Shown here: one piece after another, positions 1 to 6,731 of the stretch
How the letters are laid out: the number at the start of each line of letters is the position of its first letter
How positions within the stretch are numbered: position 1 is the stretch's first letter
Assembly: GCA_013911625.1 (NCBI GenBank)
Contig: JACESW010000033.1
Span: 1 to 9,484 of the forward strand
From: Cryomorphaceae bacterium
GTDB taxonomy: Bacteria > Bacteroidota > Bacteroidia > Flavobacteriales > Schleiferiaceae
Direction of reading: 5' to 3'
DNA length: 9,484 bases
Notes under the pieces: model-generated
The model's database searches: none
The model's input: only the letters and a program-made list of their open reading frames with translations
Told to the model about the DNA's origin: nothing
Position numbers and translations under genes: made by a program

Positions 1-835
1 GGAGAAGACTGGTGCGCGTATTGAGGTGTTCTTGCTTCGTGAATTGAATGCTGAGAGCCGTCTTTGGGATGTTCTTGTTGATCCGGCGAGAAAGATTCGT
101 ATTGGGAATAAACTCTACTTCGGTGAAGACGATTCGTTGGTTGCTGAGGTTATTGATAATACTACTTCACGTGGACGTACACTGCGTTTCTTGTTTGACG
201 GTTCTTACGAGGAATTCCGTGCGAAATTGACCGAGATGGGTGAAACACCGCTTCCGAAATATATTGATCGCGAGCCTACCATCGACGACGCTGAGCGTTA
301 CCAAACCATCTTTGCAAAAGAAGAAGGCGCTGTTGCCGCTCCTGTTGCAGGTTTGCACTTCTCAAAACATTTGATGAAGCGTTTGGAGATTAAGGGTGTT
401 CACTTGCCAGAATTGACCCACCATGTAGGTCTTGGAACGTTCCGCCCTGTCGAGGTTGAAGATTTGAGCAAGCACAAAATGGACAGTGAGCAGTTCATCA
501 TGCCTCAATCTACTGCAGATGTGGTAAATGAAGCTCTTGCCAATAAGCGTCGTGTGTGTGCCATTGGCACCACTACGGTGAGAACATTGGAAAGTTCGCT
601 TACTACAGGTGGACGTGTCACTGAGACGGAAGGTTGGACCAACAAGTTCATCTTCCCGCCGTATGAAGTAAAGATCCCGAACGCGATGGTAACGAATTTC
701 CATCCTCCAGGTTCTACATTATTGATGATGAACAGTGCAATGTTGGGTCACGACCTTGCGATGCATGCCATCAATGTTGCCATCAAAGAGAAGTACCGCT
801 TCCTGGCCTTTGGCGATGCGATGTTGATCATCTAA
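1..835 (+). CDS. queA: QueA, S-adenosylmethionine:tRNA ribosyltransferase-isomerase (5'-truncated by window edge)
   Basis: Transfers and isomerises the ribosyl part of S-adenosylmethionine onto 7-aminomethyl-7-deazaguanine at the tRNA wobble position, giving epoxyqueuosine in the cytoplasmic queuosine pathway. The reading frame is open from the first complete codon (position 2, EKTGARIEV), so the GTG at 26 is an internal valine and not the start. About 75 N-terminal residues lie upstream, judged against E. coli QueA. Family signatures in order are [65 protein letters not shown] and the C-terminal [13 protein letters not shown]. The protein stops right after the GDAM block and lacks the short extension seen in E. 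coli. It ends in TAA before a strong hairpin and is convergent with the glycosyltransferase gene. Identification is firm from motif order and identity; only the N-terminus is unseen. Confidence 0.97.
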   Translation, partial: EKTGARIEVFLLRELNAESRLWDVLVDPARKIRIGNKLYFGEDDSLVAEVIDNTTSRGRTLRFLFDGSYEEFRAKLTEMGETPLPKYIDREPTIDDAERYQTIFAKEEGAVAAPVAGLHFSKHLMKRLEIKGVHLPELTHHVGLGTFRPVEVEDLSKHKMDSEQFIMPQSTADVVNEALANKRRVCAIGTTTVRTLESSLTTGGRVTETEGWTNKFIFPPYEVKIPNAMVTNFHPPGSTLLMMNSAMLGHDLAMHAINVAIKEKYRFLAFGDAMLII

Positions 836-857
836 TCCATTAAGATTTCATAAAAGG

Positions 858-886
858 AAGCCCTGCCAGTTTTGGTGGGGCTTTTT
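858..886. terminator. Rho-independent terminator between queA and the convergent glycosyltransferase gene
   Basis: A 10-bp stem pairs AAGCCCTGCC (858-867) with GGTGGGGCTT (874-883), including two G-T pairs, around a 6-nt loop (868-873). On the plus strand a run of five T (882-886) follows, as expected for an intrinsic terminator of queA, whose stop is 22 nt upstream. On the minus strand the same hairpin begins one base after the glycosyltransferase stop codon (887-885) and is followed by a weaker CCTTTTAT tract, so it may work both ways. The T run overlaps the stop codon of the opposite gene. Confidence 0.8.
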
Positions 887-1961
887 AGTTGATGCCCTCA
901 AAAGCTGCGAGGTATTCCTGGGCAATTTTGGGCCAATTAAAGTGCGCTTCAATCCTAGCTTGCGCCAAGGCTCCTTGCTCGATTTGTACCTCTTTATTAG
1001 GAAGGTTTTGAAGCATCGCGGTCAATTCTTCCTCGCTGTCCCACAAGCCGCCTAAGCCACCCAAAACACTTGCGTTGAACGGATTGCTGTGGGCAAGAAC
1101 GAAGGCACCACATCCCATGGCTTCTAGCAGTGCGGGGTTTGTACCGCCTGCGCTATGTCCGTGCAGGTAAGCTTCGCAATTTTTACGCAGTGCGTTGACT
1201 ACGTCTTTTTCATAAATGGAACCTGGAAAGACAATATTCTCACAAGCTTGATACTTTCTGTAGAGTTTCTTTCCATAGGTTGTAGAGTAATCACCAACAG
1301 CTACGAGGGTTTTCCCACTCTCTTTGGCCGATTCTAAAATCTCCTTCACGTGATTATCTGGTTGCACACGACCAATGTGAAGCACAAAATCTTCAGTGGG
1401 CAGACCCTTGCTCTTGAGAAGCTCTGTATCGGATGTTGAAACGATTTCCGCACCATAGGCGATGGTTGTACAGGGCGTCTTGTATTTAGTCAGGTAGTCG
1501 GCAATCATAGGATTGTCAGCAACTAAAAGTTTTGAACGTTTGGCCGCTCTGCGCTCGGACCATCTTAGGAAAGGGGCGAGGGGACCCTTGTATTTGGCTC
1601 TTTGGTGCTCCAACCCGTCCATGTTCGTGACGGTTTTTTGCTTTGGCCATAGAAAGGACCATATGCCTGAAGTGGTATAACCTAGCTGTAAGATGATGTC
1701 GTAGTCCTTCTTCTTTGCGTCTAGGATACAACGAAGGTCGTAGATGAATTGGCCCGCTAAACCCAATGAATTTTCAGGGTTGAAAATATGAGTAATCTCA
1801 ACGCCCTCAAAGTTTTCGAGCGGTTCGGGATGATCGCTTACCGTGTATACTGTGACCTGATGACCGGCACGTACCCACAAGGGGCAAACACGTTCAGCCA
1901 TTTCTTCAAACCCGCCATAGCGGTTGGGAATTCCCCGGGATCCAAGTATTGCGATTTTCAC
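885..1961 (-). CDS. DUF1972-type glycosyltransferase, GT4-like
   Basis: A predicted nucleotide-sugar-dependent glycosyltransferase of 358 residues, two-domain GT-B fold, probably acting at the cytoplasmic face of the membrane in surface polysaccharide or lipid-linked glycan assembly. The N-terminus MKIAILGSRGIPNRYGGFEE is the hallmark of DUF1972 proteins, a group that includes rhamnosyltransferases of cell-wall and capsule pathways. Residues 113-126 (NMDGLEHQRAKYKG) are also typical. The C-terminal domain carries HIGRVQPDNH (195-204) and HGHSAGGTNPALLEAMGCG (267-285), where Glu280 matches the second Glu of the GT4 EX7E motif; the first Glu is replaced, as is usual in this group. There are no signal peptide or membrane spans. 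The start is GTG (1961-1959), chosen because the conserved N-terminus begins exactly there and no in-frame ATG lies just upstream. It is divergent from radC, with 28 bp between start codons. Donor and acceptor sugars cannot be told from sequence. Confidence 0.9.
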   Translation of the reverse strand: MKIAILGSRGIPNRYGGFEEMAERVCPLWVRAGHQVTVYTVSDHPEPLENFEGVEITHIFNPENSLGLAGQFIYDLRCILDAKKKDYDIILQLGYTTSGIWSFLWPKQKTVTNMDGLEHQRAKYKGPLAPFLRWSERRAAKRSKLLVADNPMIADYLTKYKTPCTTIAYGAEIVSTSDTELLKSKGLPTEDFVLHIGRVQPDNHVKEILESAKESGKTLVAVGDYSTTYGKKLYRKYQACENIVFPGSIYEKDVVNALRKNCEAYLHGHSAGGTNPALLEAMGCGAFVLAHSNPFNASVLGGLGGLWDSEEELTAMLQNLPNKEVQIEQGALAQARIEAHFNWPKIAQEYLAAFEGIN

Positions 1962-1989
1962 GGGACTAAATGTAGGATTTTTAAGGTGG

Positions 1990-2652
1990 ATGGCAGAACT
2001 TTTAAAGAAACCTAAACCCCGAATTATGGATTTTCAAAGCAACTGCCATCAATGGACGGAATCCCAATTGCTCAGTTATGTGCTCAATGGCGCGAGCCGT
2101 TATCAAAATGTAGATGATATGGCAGCGGAATTTTCAAACCAGTTTAAAAGTTTATCTCATTTAATGCAGATGGACGAGAAAGCATTGTGCAGCATCAAAG
2201 GCATAGGGCCTACAAAGGCAAAACAGATCATGGCCATGCTTGCCTTACATCGCGCTTGGAATGCGCCGAAAGACCTGCCTCAAAGCATTAAAAAAAGCGG
2301 CGATGCCCTTCCTCACTTTTACCCTTTGCAAGCGCTAGCTCATGAAGAATTTCATGTCCTCTACCTCAATAGGGCACATGTTCCGCTTACCTGTCAGCAG
2401 TTGTTCAAGGGTGGGATAACAGGGACGGTTACCGATGTGAGGGTGGTAATGAAAAAGGCCCTTCAGTGGGCAGCTACAGCAATGATTGTAGCACATAACC
2501 ACCCCTCCGGTGCCCTTTATCCCAGCGAGAATGACAAGCGAATGACCAAAAAGCTTGTTTCTGCGGCAAAAACCTTGGATATGACCGTGCTTGACCACCT
2601 TATTGTGACGCGAAGTGGCTACTTTAGCTTTTCAGATCAAGGCTTGATGTAA
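1990..2652 (+). CDS. radC: RadC-family JAMM/JAB domain protein
   Basis: A 220-residue member of the RadC (JAB, DUF2466) family. The name reflects an old DNA-repair claim that was not upheld, and the biochemical role is unsettled. An N-terminal helix-hairpin-helix segment is visible at IKGIGPTKA (69-77). The C-terminal metalloprotease-like JAMM domain has Glu119 in HEEFHVLYLN, HNHPSG (169-174) with His169 and His171, and Ser179/Asp182 in PSENDKRMT, followed by LDHLIVTRSGYFSF. All predicted zinc ligands are present. The N-terminus is short: the WxxDRPREKLL block found before the helical region in many RadC proteins is absent. The ATG at 1990 is preceded by AAGG. An in-frame ATG at 2026 is also possible, and a TTG at 1924 would run into the divergent gene. 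Its TAA (2650-2652) directly abuts the next ATG, so it appears to head the forward operon. The family call is secure; the start is moderately so. Confidence 0.92.
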   Translation: MAELLKKPKPRIMDFQSNCHQWTESQLLSYVLNGASRYQNVDDMAAEFSNQFKSLSHLMQMDEKALCSIKGIGPTKAKQIMAMLALHRAWNAPKDLPQSIKKSGDALPHFYPLQALAHEEFHVLYLNRAHVPLTCQQLFKGGITGTVTDVRVVMKKALQWAATAMIVAHNHPSGALYPSENDKRMTKKLVSAAKTLDMTVLDHLIVTRSGYFSFSDQGLM

Positions 2653-3840
2653 ATGGGAGCGGTACGTTACCTGCAGAATTGGAGATCATTTTTAGGAAAG
2701 TATGACCATTGGCGGTTCCTATTTGCGGAACTGAACAAGCTTATGTACCTACCTTCCTACACGGAAGATTTAGACGAAGCGGGAAAGGAGCAATGCTTGC
2801 ATCACGCCGCGAAATGGCTCATTTACTCTCAAGAGCAAGGCAATACAGCCGGCTGCGGCACCTATTATTTCAATAGCGGCTGGACCAGTGACTACCCAGA
2901 AACGACAGGATATATCATCCCTTCGTTGTTACGATATGCCGCTTACAATAAAGCACAGTGGTCGGAAGAAGCAGTAAACGCTGCCCTTAAAGCAGGGGAG
3001 TGGTTGTTGACCGTTCAGCACAACGACGGTGGCTGGCCGGGAGGTTATATCGAACAGAACAGGCCATCAGTGGTATTCAATAGTGGCCAGATTCTTCGGG
3101 GTATGCTTGCTTTATATGAGTTCAATGGGGATCCTCGATGGAAGGATGCATCAGAGCGTTGTATTCACTGGATATGGCAACAGTTGGATGAGCACGGCAG
3201 ATTTGCAACCAATGATTACATGGGTGCCATTCGTGTGTACGGCAGTTATGTGGTGGCGCCTATTTTAGATTGGCTCCCGCACTTTGAAGAGCACAAAGCG
3301 GCTTGGGAAGGCTTTGCACATAGACATTTGATTTGGGTCTGTACCCAGCAAAATGAAGTCGGCTGGTTTGCCAACTGTGACAATACCCAGCACAAGAACG
3401 ATAAGCCTATTATACATACCATAGCCTATACCATTGACGGTATGTGGAATGCAGGACTGGCGTTGAAAAATGACGACTTTAAAGCAGCCGCAATTTTGCC
3501 CGCTAGAGTTTTAGCGACCGATTTTTTAACGCGTGGCATTTTAAACGGCCGCTACACATCAAACTGGAACGGCGTAGAGGCCTTTATACCCACAGGAGGG
3601 GCTCAGCTCGCCATTGTGTGGTATGGCATGTATGAGGTAACGGGAGAGGCTATCTGGAAAGAAGCTTATGAGAAGATGAATACACTGCTTTGTGTGATCG
3701 CTCGCAGAGGAGCGCGTCAGTCGAAGGATTCCCTTGGGGCATTGCAAGGCAGTTTCCCATTATGGGGTCGGTACGAACCGTTTGGATTGCCGAATTGGGC
3801 AACGAAATATTTTTTAGACACACTACTGAATGAGCGTTAG
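2653..3840 (+). CDS. Predicted alpha/alpha-toroid protein (squalene-cyclase-like/six-hairpin fold), unknown function
   Basis: I do not recognise a characterised enzyme. The 395-residue protein shows regularly spaced helical segments with glycine- and aromatic-rich turns, the pattern of alpha/alpha-barrels such as terpene cyclases, prenyltransferase beta subunits and sugar epimerases or lyases. Visible motifs are GWTSDYPETTGY (76-87), QHNDGGWPGGY (122-132), FNSGQILRGMLALYE (142-156), QQNEVGWF (232-239), HTIAYTIDGMWNAG (255-268), PTGGAQLAIVWYGMYE (313-328) and QGSFPLWGRYEPFGLPNWATKYF (365-387). Three Q-to-W blocks resemble the QW motifs of cyclases, but no DxDD acid motif of squalene cyclases is present. 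It has no signal peptide or membrane span, so it is probably cytoplasmic. The start directly abuts the radC stop, and the end overlaps the next gene by 11 nt. The surrounding acyltransferases and deacetylase-like protein suggest an aminosugar or glycan substrate. A later ATG at residue 31 is possible. The fold is likely; the reaction is unknown. Confidence 0.72.
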   Translation: MGAVRYLQNWRSFLGKYDHWRFLFAELNKLMYLPSYTEDLDEAGKEQCLHHAAKWLIYSQEQGNTAGCGTYYFNSGWTSDYPETTGYIIPSLLRYAAYNKAQWSEEAVNAALKAGEWLLTVQHNDGGWPGGYIEQNRPSVVFNSGQILRGMLALYEFNGDPRWKDASERCIHWIWQQLDEHGRFATNDYMGAIRVYGSYVVAPILDWLPHFEEHKAAWEGFAHRHLIWVCTQQNEVGWFANCDNTQHKNDKPIIHTIAYTIDGMWNAGLALKNDDFKAAAILPARVLATDFLTRGILNGRYTSNWNGVEAFIPTGGAQLAIVWYGMYEVTGEAIWKEAYEKMNTLLCVIARRGARQSKDSLGALQGSFPLWGRYEPFGLPNWATKYFLDTLLNER

Positions 3841-4726
3841 AGATACCATAAGAAGCATGGTTCCAACGGCCTTGTTGGAATGGAATAGGACAAGGAAGAA
3901 AAAGCAACAGCGCAAAATTTTGGAACAAAAGCGTGCCGCTGGCGCTGTTTGGACTAGGGAGAAACTTCTAGCCGCTTTGAAAGAAGCAGGTGTGGATGCG
4001 GAAAGGGATCTGTTGGTGCATAGTGCGATGAGCAAAATAGGTTATGTAGAAGGCGGTCCTGCGACTGTAGTTGCAGCTCTACAAGATTCATTGCATCCAT
4101 CTTCAACCTTATTAATGCCCACTTCACCAGTAGTTACGTTACAAGCAAAACACGAGTTAGCATTATTTGATGTTGCTTCAACGCCTTCAAAAATGGGTGC
4201 GATCACCGAGTATTTTAGGGCGAATGTAGCATCCCATCGTAGTGCGCACCCCTTAGAACCTGTAGCAGCCTATGGTCCTCGTGCTGAAGCATATACTTCA
4301 TTACATCATACAGATTCTACCTCTTATGGTACTAACAGTCCATGGCGAAAACACATGGAACATGAGGGTCAGATATTGTACATAGGAACCACCTTAATTA
4401 ATTCAGGCACCTCTTTGCATGCCGTGGAGGATGCCATAGGTCATGAGGATTTTAAGTTCCCAATTTATCTCGACCATCGTAAAACGTTTAATGTTCTTTT
4501 GCAGGGCCGAACGCTTAGCATCACTTCAACAGTTCACAATCCAGTATGGAGTAATAAGCGGGAATGTGATGGACTCATTCCTCTATTGGAAACTAAAGGT
4601 GCACTTAAGCACGTTACCGTTGGGGAAGCACCCGCTTTACTGGTGGATGCAGCTCAAATGAAATCCATACTTTTGGAAGAATACGCTCTACGGGGCGTTA
4701 CCATGTATACGCCACAAGGTTCATGA
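3830..4726 (+). CDS. AAC(3)-family (antibiotic_NAT) N-acyltransferase homologue
   Basis: A 298-residue protein of the aminoglycoside 3-N-acetyltransferase fold, which transfers an acetyl group from acetyl-CoA to an amine. Family blocks are LLVHSAMSKIGYVEGG (61-76), STPSKMGAITEYFR (117-130), RSAHPLEPVAAYG (137-149) with His140, SYGTNSPWRKH (165-175), and TSLHAVEDAIG (194-204), where His197 and Glu200 match the TxxHxxE motif. A basic stretch before the domain (about residues 20-35, RTRKKKQQRKILEQKR) is an unusual lead-in and may contact membrane or a partner. Family members outside resistance islands act on sugars or phosphonates, and the setting here points to an aminosugar or glycan rather than antibiotic resistance. 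It overlaps the toroid gene by 11 nt (ATGAGCGTTAG) and the next gene by ATGA. The fold call is firm; the substrate is inferred only. Confidence 0.88.
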   Translation: MSVRDTIRSMVPTALLEWNRTRKKKQQRKILEQKRAAGAVWTREKLLAALKEAGVDAERDLLVHSAMSKIGYVEGGPATVVAALQDSLHPSSTLLMPTSPVVTLQAKHELALFDVASTPSKMGAITEYFRANVASHRSAHPLEPVAAYGPRAEAYTSLHHTDSTSYGTNSPWRKHMEHEGQILYIGTTLINSGTSLHAVEDAIGHEDFKFPIYLDHRKTFNVLLQGRTLSITSTVHNPVWSNKRECDGLIPLLETKGALKHVTVGEAPALLVDAAQMKSILLEEYALRGVTMYTPQGS

Positions 4727-5439
4727 GCAGAATTTTAATAACAGGAGCAGGTGGTGGTATCGCGAAGGCGGTCCTACCAGTATTGCACGAATTAGGCCAC
4801 TCGATGCTGCTGACAACGCGCTCGAGGACTGCTACTTTGGAGAGTTTTCTGAAGGATGCAGGAATAGATGCACCCGTCTTTCAGGCGGATTTAACGGTAG
4901 AATCTGATGTAGAGGCGCTCTTTGAATGGGTTGCTGAAAACGGTGGGTTAGATGTACTGGTAAATAATGCGGGTATTGCGCACGCTGCGGCTGCATGGAA
5001 GTTGGACGCTACAGAGATGGAGCGCCTCTTTCAAATCAATTTCTTTTCGGCTGTACGCTGTTCTTCGAAGGCGCTGCCGCTTCTTCGCGCTCAAGGAACG
5101 GGTCGAATTATTAACGTGAGTTCGGTCGTTGCGCATAAGCCAAGTTTTGGCACCAGTGGCTACGCGGCCTCGAAAAGTGCACTTGAAGGTTATGCGCGAG
5201 GTATAGCCATCGATGTTGCCAACAAGGGCATTACCGCCAATACAATTGCCTATGGCTACATGGAGGCGGGGATGCTTTATGATGTGCCTGAGGCCATGCT
5301 AGAACAGATAAAGACCACCATTCCAAAGGGCTCCTTTGGAGATGCAAGCCAGATAGGTCGAACAATAGACTACTTAATCAATAGTCCATTCACTACGGGA
5401 CAGACCCTACATGTAAACGGTGGCCAATGGATGCCTTAA
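4723..5439 (+). CDS. Classical short-chain dehydrogenase/reductase (SDR)
   Basis: A 238-residue cytoplasmic NAD(P)(H)-dependent oxidoreductase with a single Rossmann domain. The cofactor motif TGAGGGI is at 7-13, and Arg33/Arg35 after the second strand hint at NADP(H). Further motifs are QADLT (54-58), NNAG (81-84) and Asn106 in QINFF. The catalytic set is Ser134, Tyr147 and Lys151, with the usual 13-residue Ser-Tyr spacing and YxxxK in GYAASK. The C-terminal VNGGQWMP is of the FabG-like type. General tools would call it a 3-oxoacyl-ACP reductase, but FabG itself normally sits in a fatty-acid cluster and none is here, so a keto or hydroxyl group on a sugar or acyl substrate of this operon is equally plausible. 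The start overlaps the upstream stop as ATGA, and the end overlaps the next gene by 13 nt, both implying translational coupling. Confidence 0.92.
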   Translation: MSRILITGAGGGIAKAVLPVLHELGHSMLLTTRSRTATLESFLKDAGIDAPVFQADLTVESDVEALFEWVAENGGLDVLVNNAGIAHAAAAWKLDATEMERLFQINFFSAVRCSSKALPLLRAQGTGRIINVSSVVAHKPSFGTSGYAASKSALEGYARGIAIDVANKGITANTIAYGYMEAGMLYDVPEAMLEQIKTTIPKGSFGDASQIGRTIDYLINSPFTTGQTLHVNGGQWMP

Positions 5440-6731
5440 TTGCACTTTATTCTAAAGAAACATCTAGCCGTTTTATTTGGGCAGCACGCGTGTTTTTTAA
5501 ACATGCGATGAAGTGTGATTTAAAGATCTACAGTGATGTAGATGCTTTTAATGGGGCGCAAGGAATGAAGGTGAATTACAGTCCGGATCCTATCGAAGGC
5601 TCTTTTCATATTTCACCACACGGTCTGCTCTGGGAGAGTGAGCTCGTTGAGCAAGATTTTCCTTGTACGAAGTGGGAATCGCTGACTGTATTTTGCAGTA
5701 GACGAATAGGGGATGTTCCGTTTGATCCATTGGCAGCGAGCTTTTACTTGGCATCGCGCTATGAAGAATACCTCCCATATATCGCGGATAAGCACGGAAG
5801 ATTTCCGGCACAAGAAAGCTTTGCCTATAAGAACGGCTTTTTGAATCAGCCATTGGTTAATCTTTGGGCCCTTAAAATAGGGCAGCTTTTATTTGGTACC
5901 TCTTTTTCATTGGCGGAGCACTACCGCTTTGAGCCGACGATGGATATTGATAACATGTTTGCGTTTAAGGGCAAAGGTTCTTTGCGCATTGTGGGGGCTT
6001 ACTTCCGAGATATAAAAAACCTAGATTGGACGACTTGGCGCTTCCGTACTTCAGTACTCTTTGGATTCAAGCGGGATCCTTACGATACTTTCAGAAAGCA
6101 ACGCAATTGGTGCAAGAAATACGGCATTAAAATGCGCTACTTCATGCTGCTTTCGAAATTTGGACCGAACGATAGAAATGTTAGCCCATACAGTACAGAT
6201 GCGGCGGTTAAGTTACGTGAGTTAGCCGATTGGGCGGAGGTCGGAATACACCCATCTTATGCTTCGGACAGTGAAGAAGAAGCGGTTCGTGAAGAACGAG
6301 ATCGCTTGGAAACCATCTTGCGTCGACCGGTCGCCCATTCTCGACAACATTATCTTAAAATGAAGATGCCCGCGACGTTCAGGACTTTGGTAAATCTAGG
6401 TGTTGAAAACGACCATAGCATGGGATATGCCGAAGAGGCAGGGTATCGCGCGAGTATTGCTGTGCCGTATCCGTTCTATGACTTAGAATACGAATCCATC
6501 CTGCCTTTGACCATTCACCCATTTGTCTATATGGATACTACTTATGCCATGTATAAGGAGCTCGATGCGCAGGAAGCGGAGCCGCTCATGCTGTCTTGGC
6601 ACAAGGAATTAAAATCCGTCGGTGGACATTACCGTGTCATTTGGCACAATAGAACTTTTGGTGAGCATGAACCCAATAGCGATGGATGGGTTCAATTATT
6701 CAAACGACTACTCGATGCAGCGCACCATTAA
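5427..6731 (+). CDS. Polysaccharide-deacetylase-like protein with Bacteroidota N-terminal domain
   Basis: A 434-residue protein in two parts. The N-terminal half (about 1-165) matches the domain that precedes deacetylase-like modules in many Bacteroidota proteins (I believe DUF7033): DPLAASFYLASRYEEYLPY (100-118), DKHGRF (121-126) and NGFLNQPLVN (136-145). The C-terminal half resembles the NodB/carbohydrate esterase 4 barrel: TMDIDNMFAF (171-180) corresponds to the first Asp-Asp motif, EVGIHPSYAS (271-280) to the histidine motif, SRQHYLKMKMP (305-315) to the Arg motif, then DHSMGYAEEAGYRAS (329-343) and VIWHNRTF (404-411). The classical HxxxH second motif is not present; only the first His appears, in HPSYxS, as I recall for this subgroup. 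N-deacetylation of an aminosugar is therefore plausible but not assured. No signal peptide is seen, so it should act in the cytoplasm, unlike secreted deacetylases. It overlaps both neighbours (13 and 17 nt). Confidence 0.83.
   Translation: MDALIALYSKETSSRFIWAARVFFKHAMKCDLKIYSDVDAFNGAQGMKVNYSPDPIEGSFHISPHGLLWESELVEQDFPCTKWESLTVFCSRRIGDVPFDPLAASFYLASRYEEYLPYIADKHGRFPAQESFAYKNGFLNQPLVNLWALKIGQLLFGTSFSLAEHYRFEPTMDIDNMFAFKGKGSLRIVGAYFRDIKNLDWTTWRFRTSVLFGFKRDPYDTFRKQRNWCKKYGIKMRYFMLLSKFGPNDRNVSPYSTDAAVKLRELADWAEVGIHPSYASDSEEEAVREERDRLETILRRPVAHSRQHYLKMKMPATFRTLVNLGVENDHSMGYAEEAGYRASIAVPYPFYDLEYESILPLTIHPFVYMDTTYAMYKELDAQEAEPLMLSWHKELKSVGGHYRVIWHNRTFGEHEPNSDGWVQLFKRLLDAAHH

Noticed and set aside
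26..28. GTG as the start of queA
   Set aside because: The frame stays open to the window edge and the upstream codons (EKTGARIE) belong to the conserved QueA sequence, so the gene is truncated rather than starting here.
1924..1989. An earlier TTG start for the RadC-like gene
   Set aside because: It would overlap the start of the divergent glycosyltransferase by 38 nt, and the extra 22 residues do not resemble RadC. ATG 1990 or 2026 fits better.
3830..4726. Aminoglycoside resistance gene
   Set aside because: The fold matches AAC(3), but there is no mobile element or resistance context, and the gene is embedded in a glycan-type operon. Homologues with other amine substrates are common.
4723..5439. 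Housekeeping FabG
   Set aside because: The SDR motifs are generic, and no acyl carrier protein, FabD or FabF gene is nearby, so a fatty-acid role is not supported.
6622..6714. An earlier start for the FemAB-like gene
   Set aside because: The extra 31 residues lie wholly inside the upstream coding sequence and show no family similarity; ATG 6715 gives an overlap like the other junctions.
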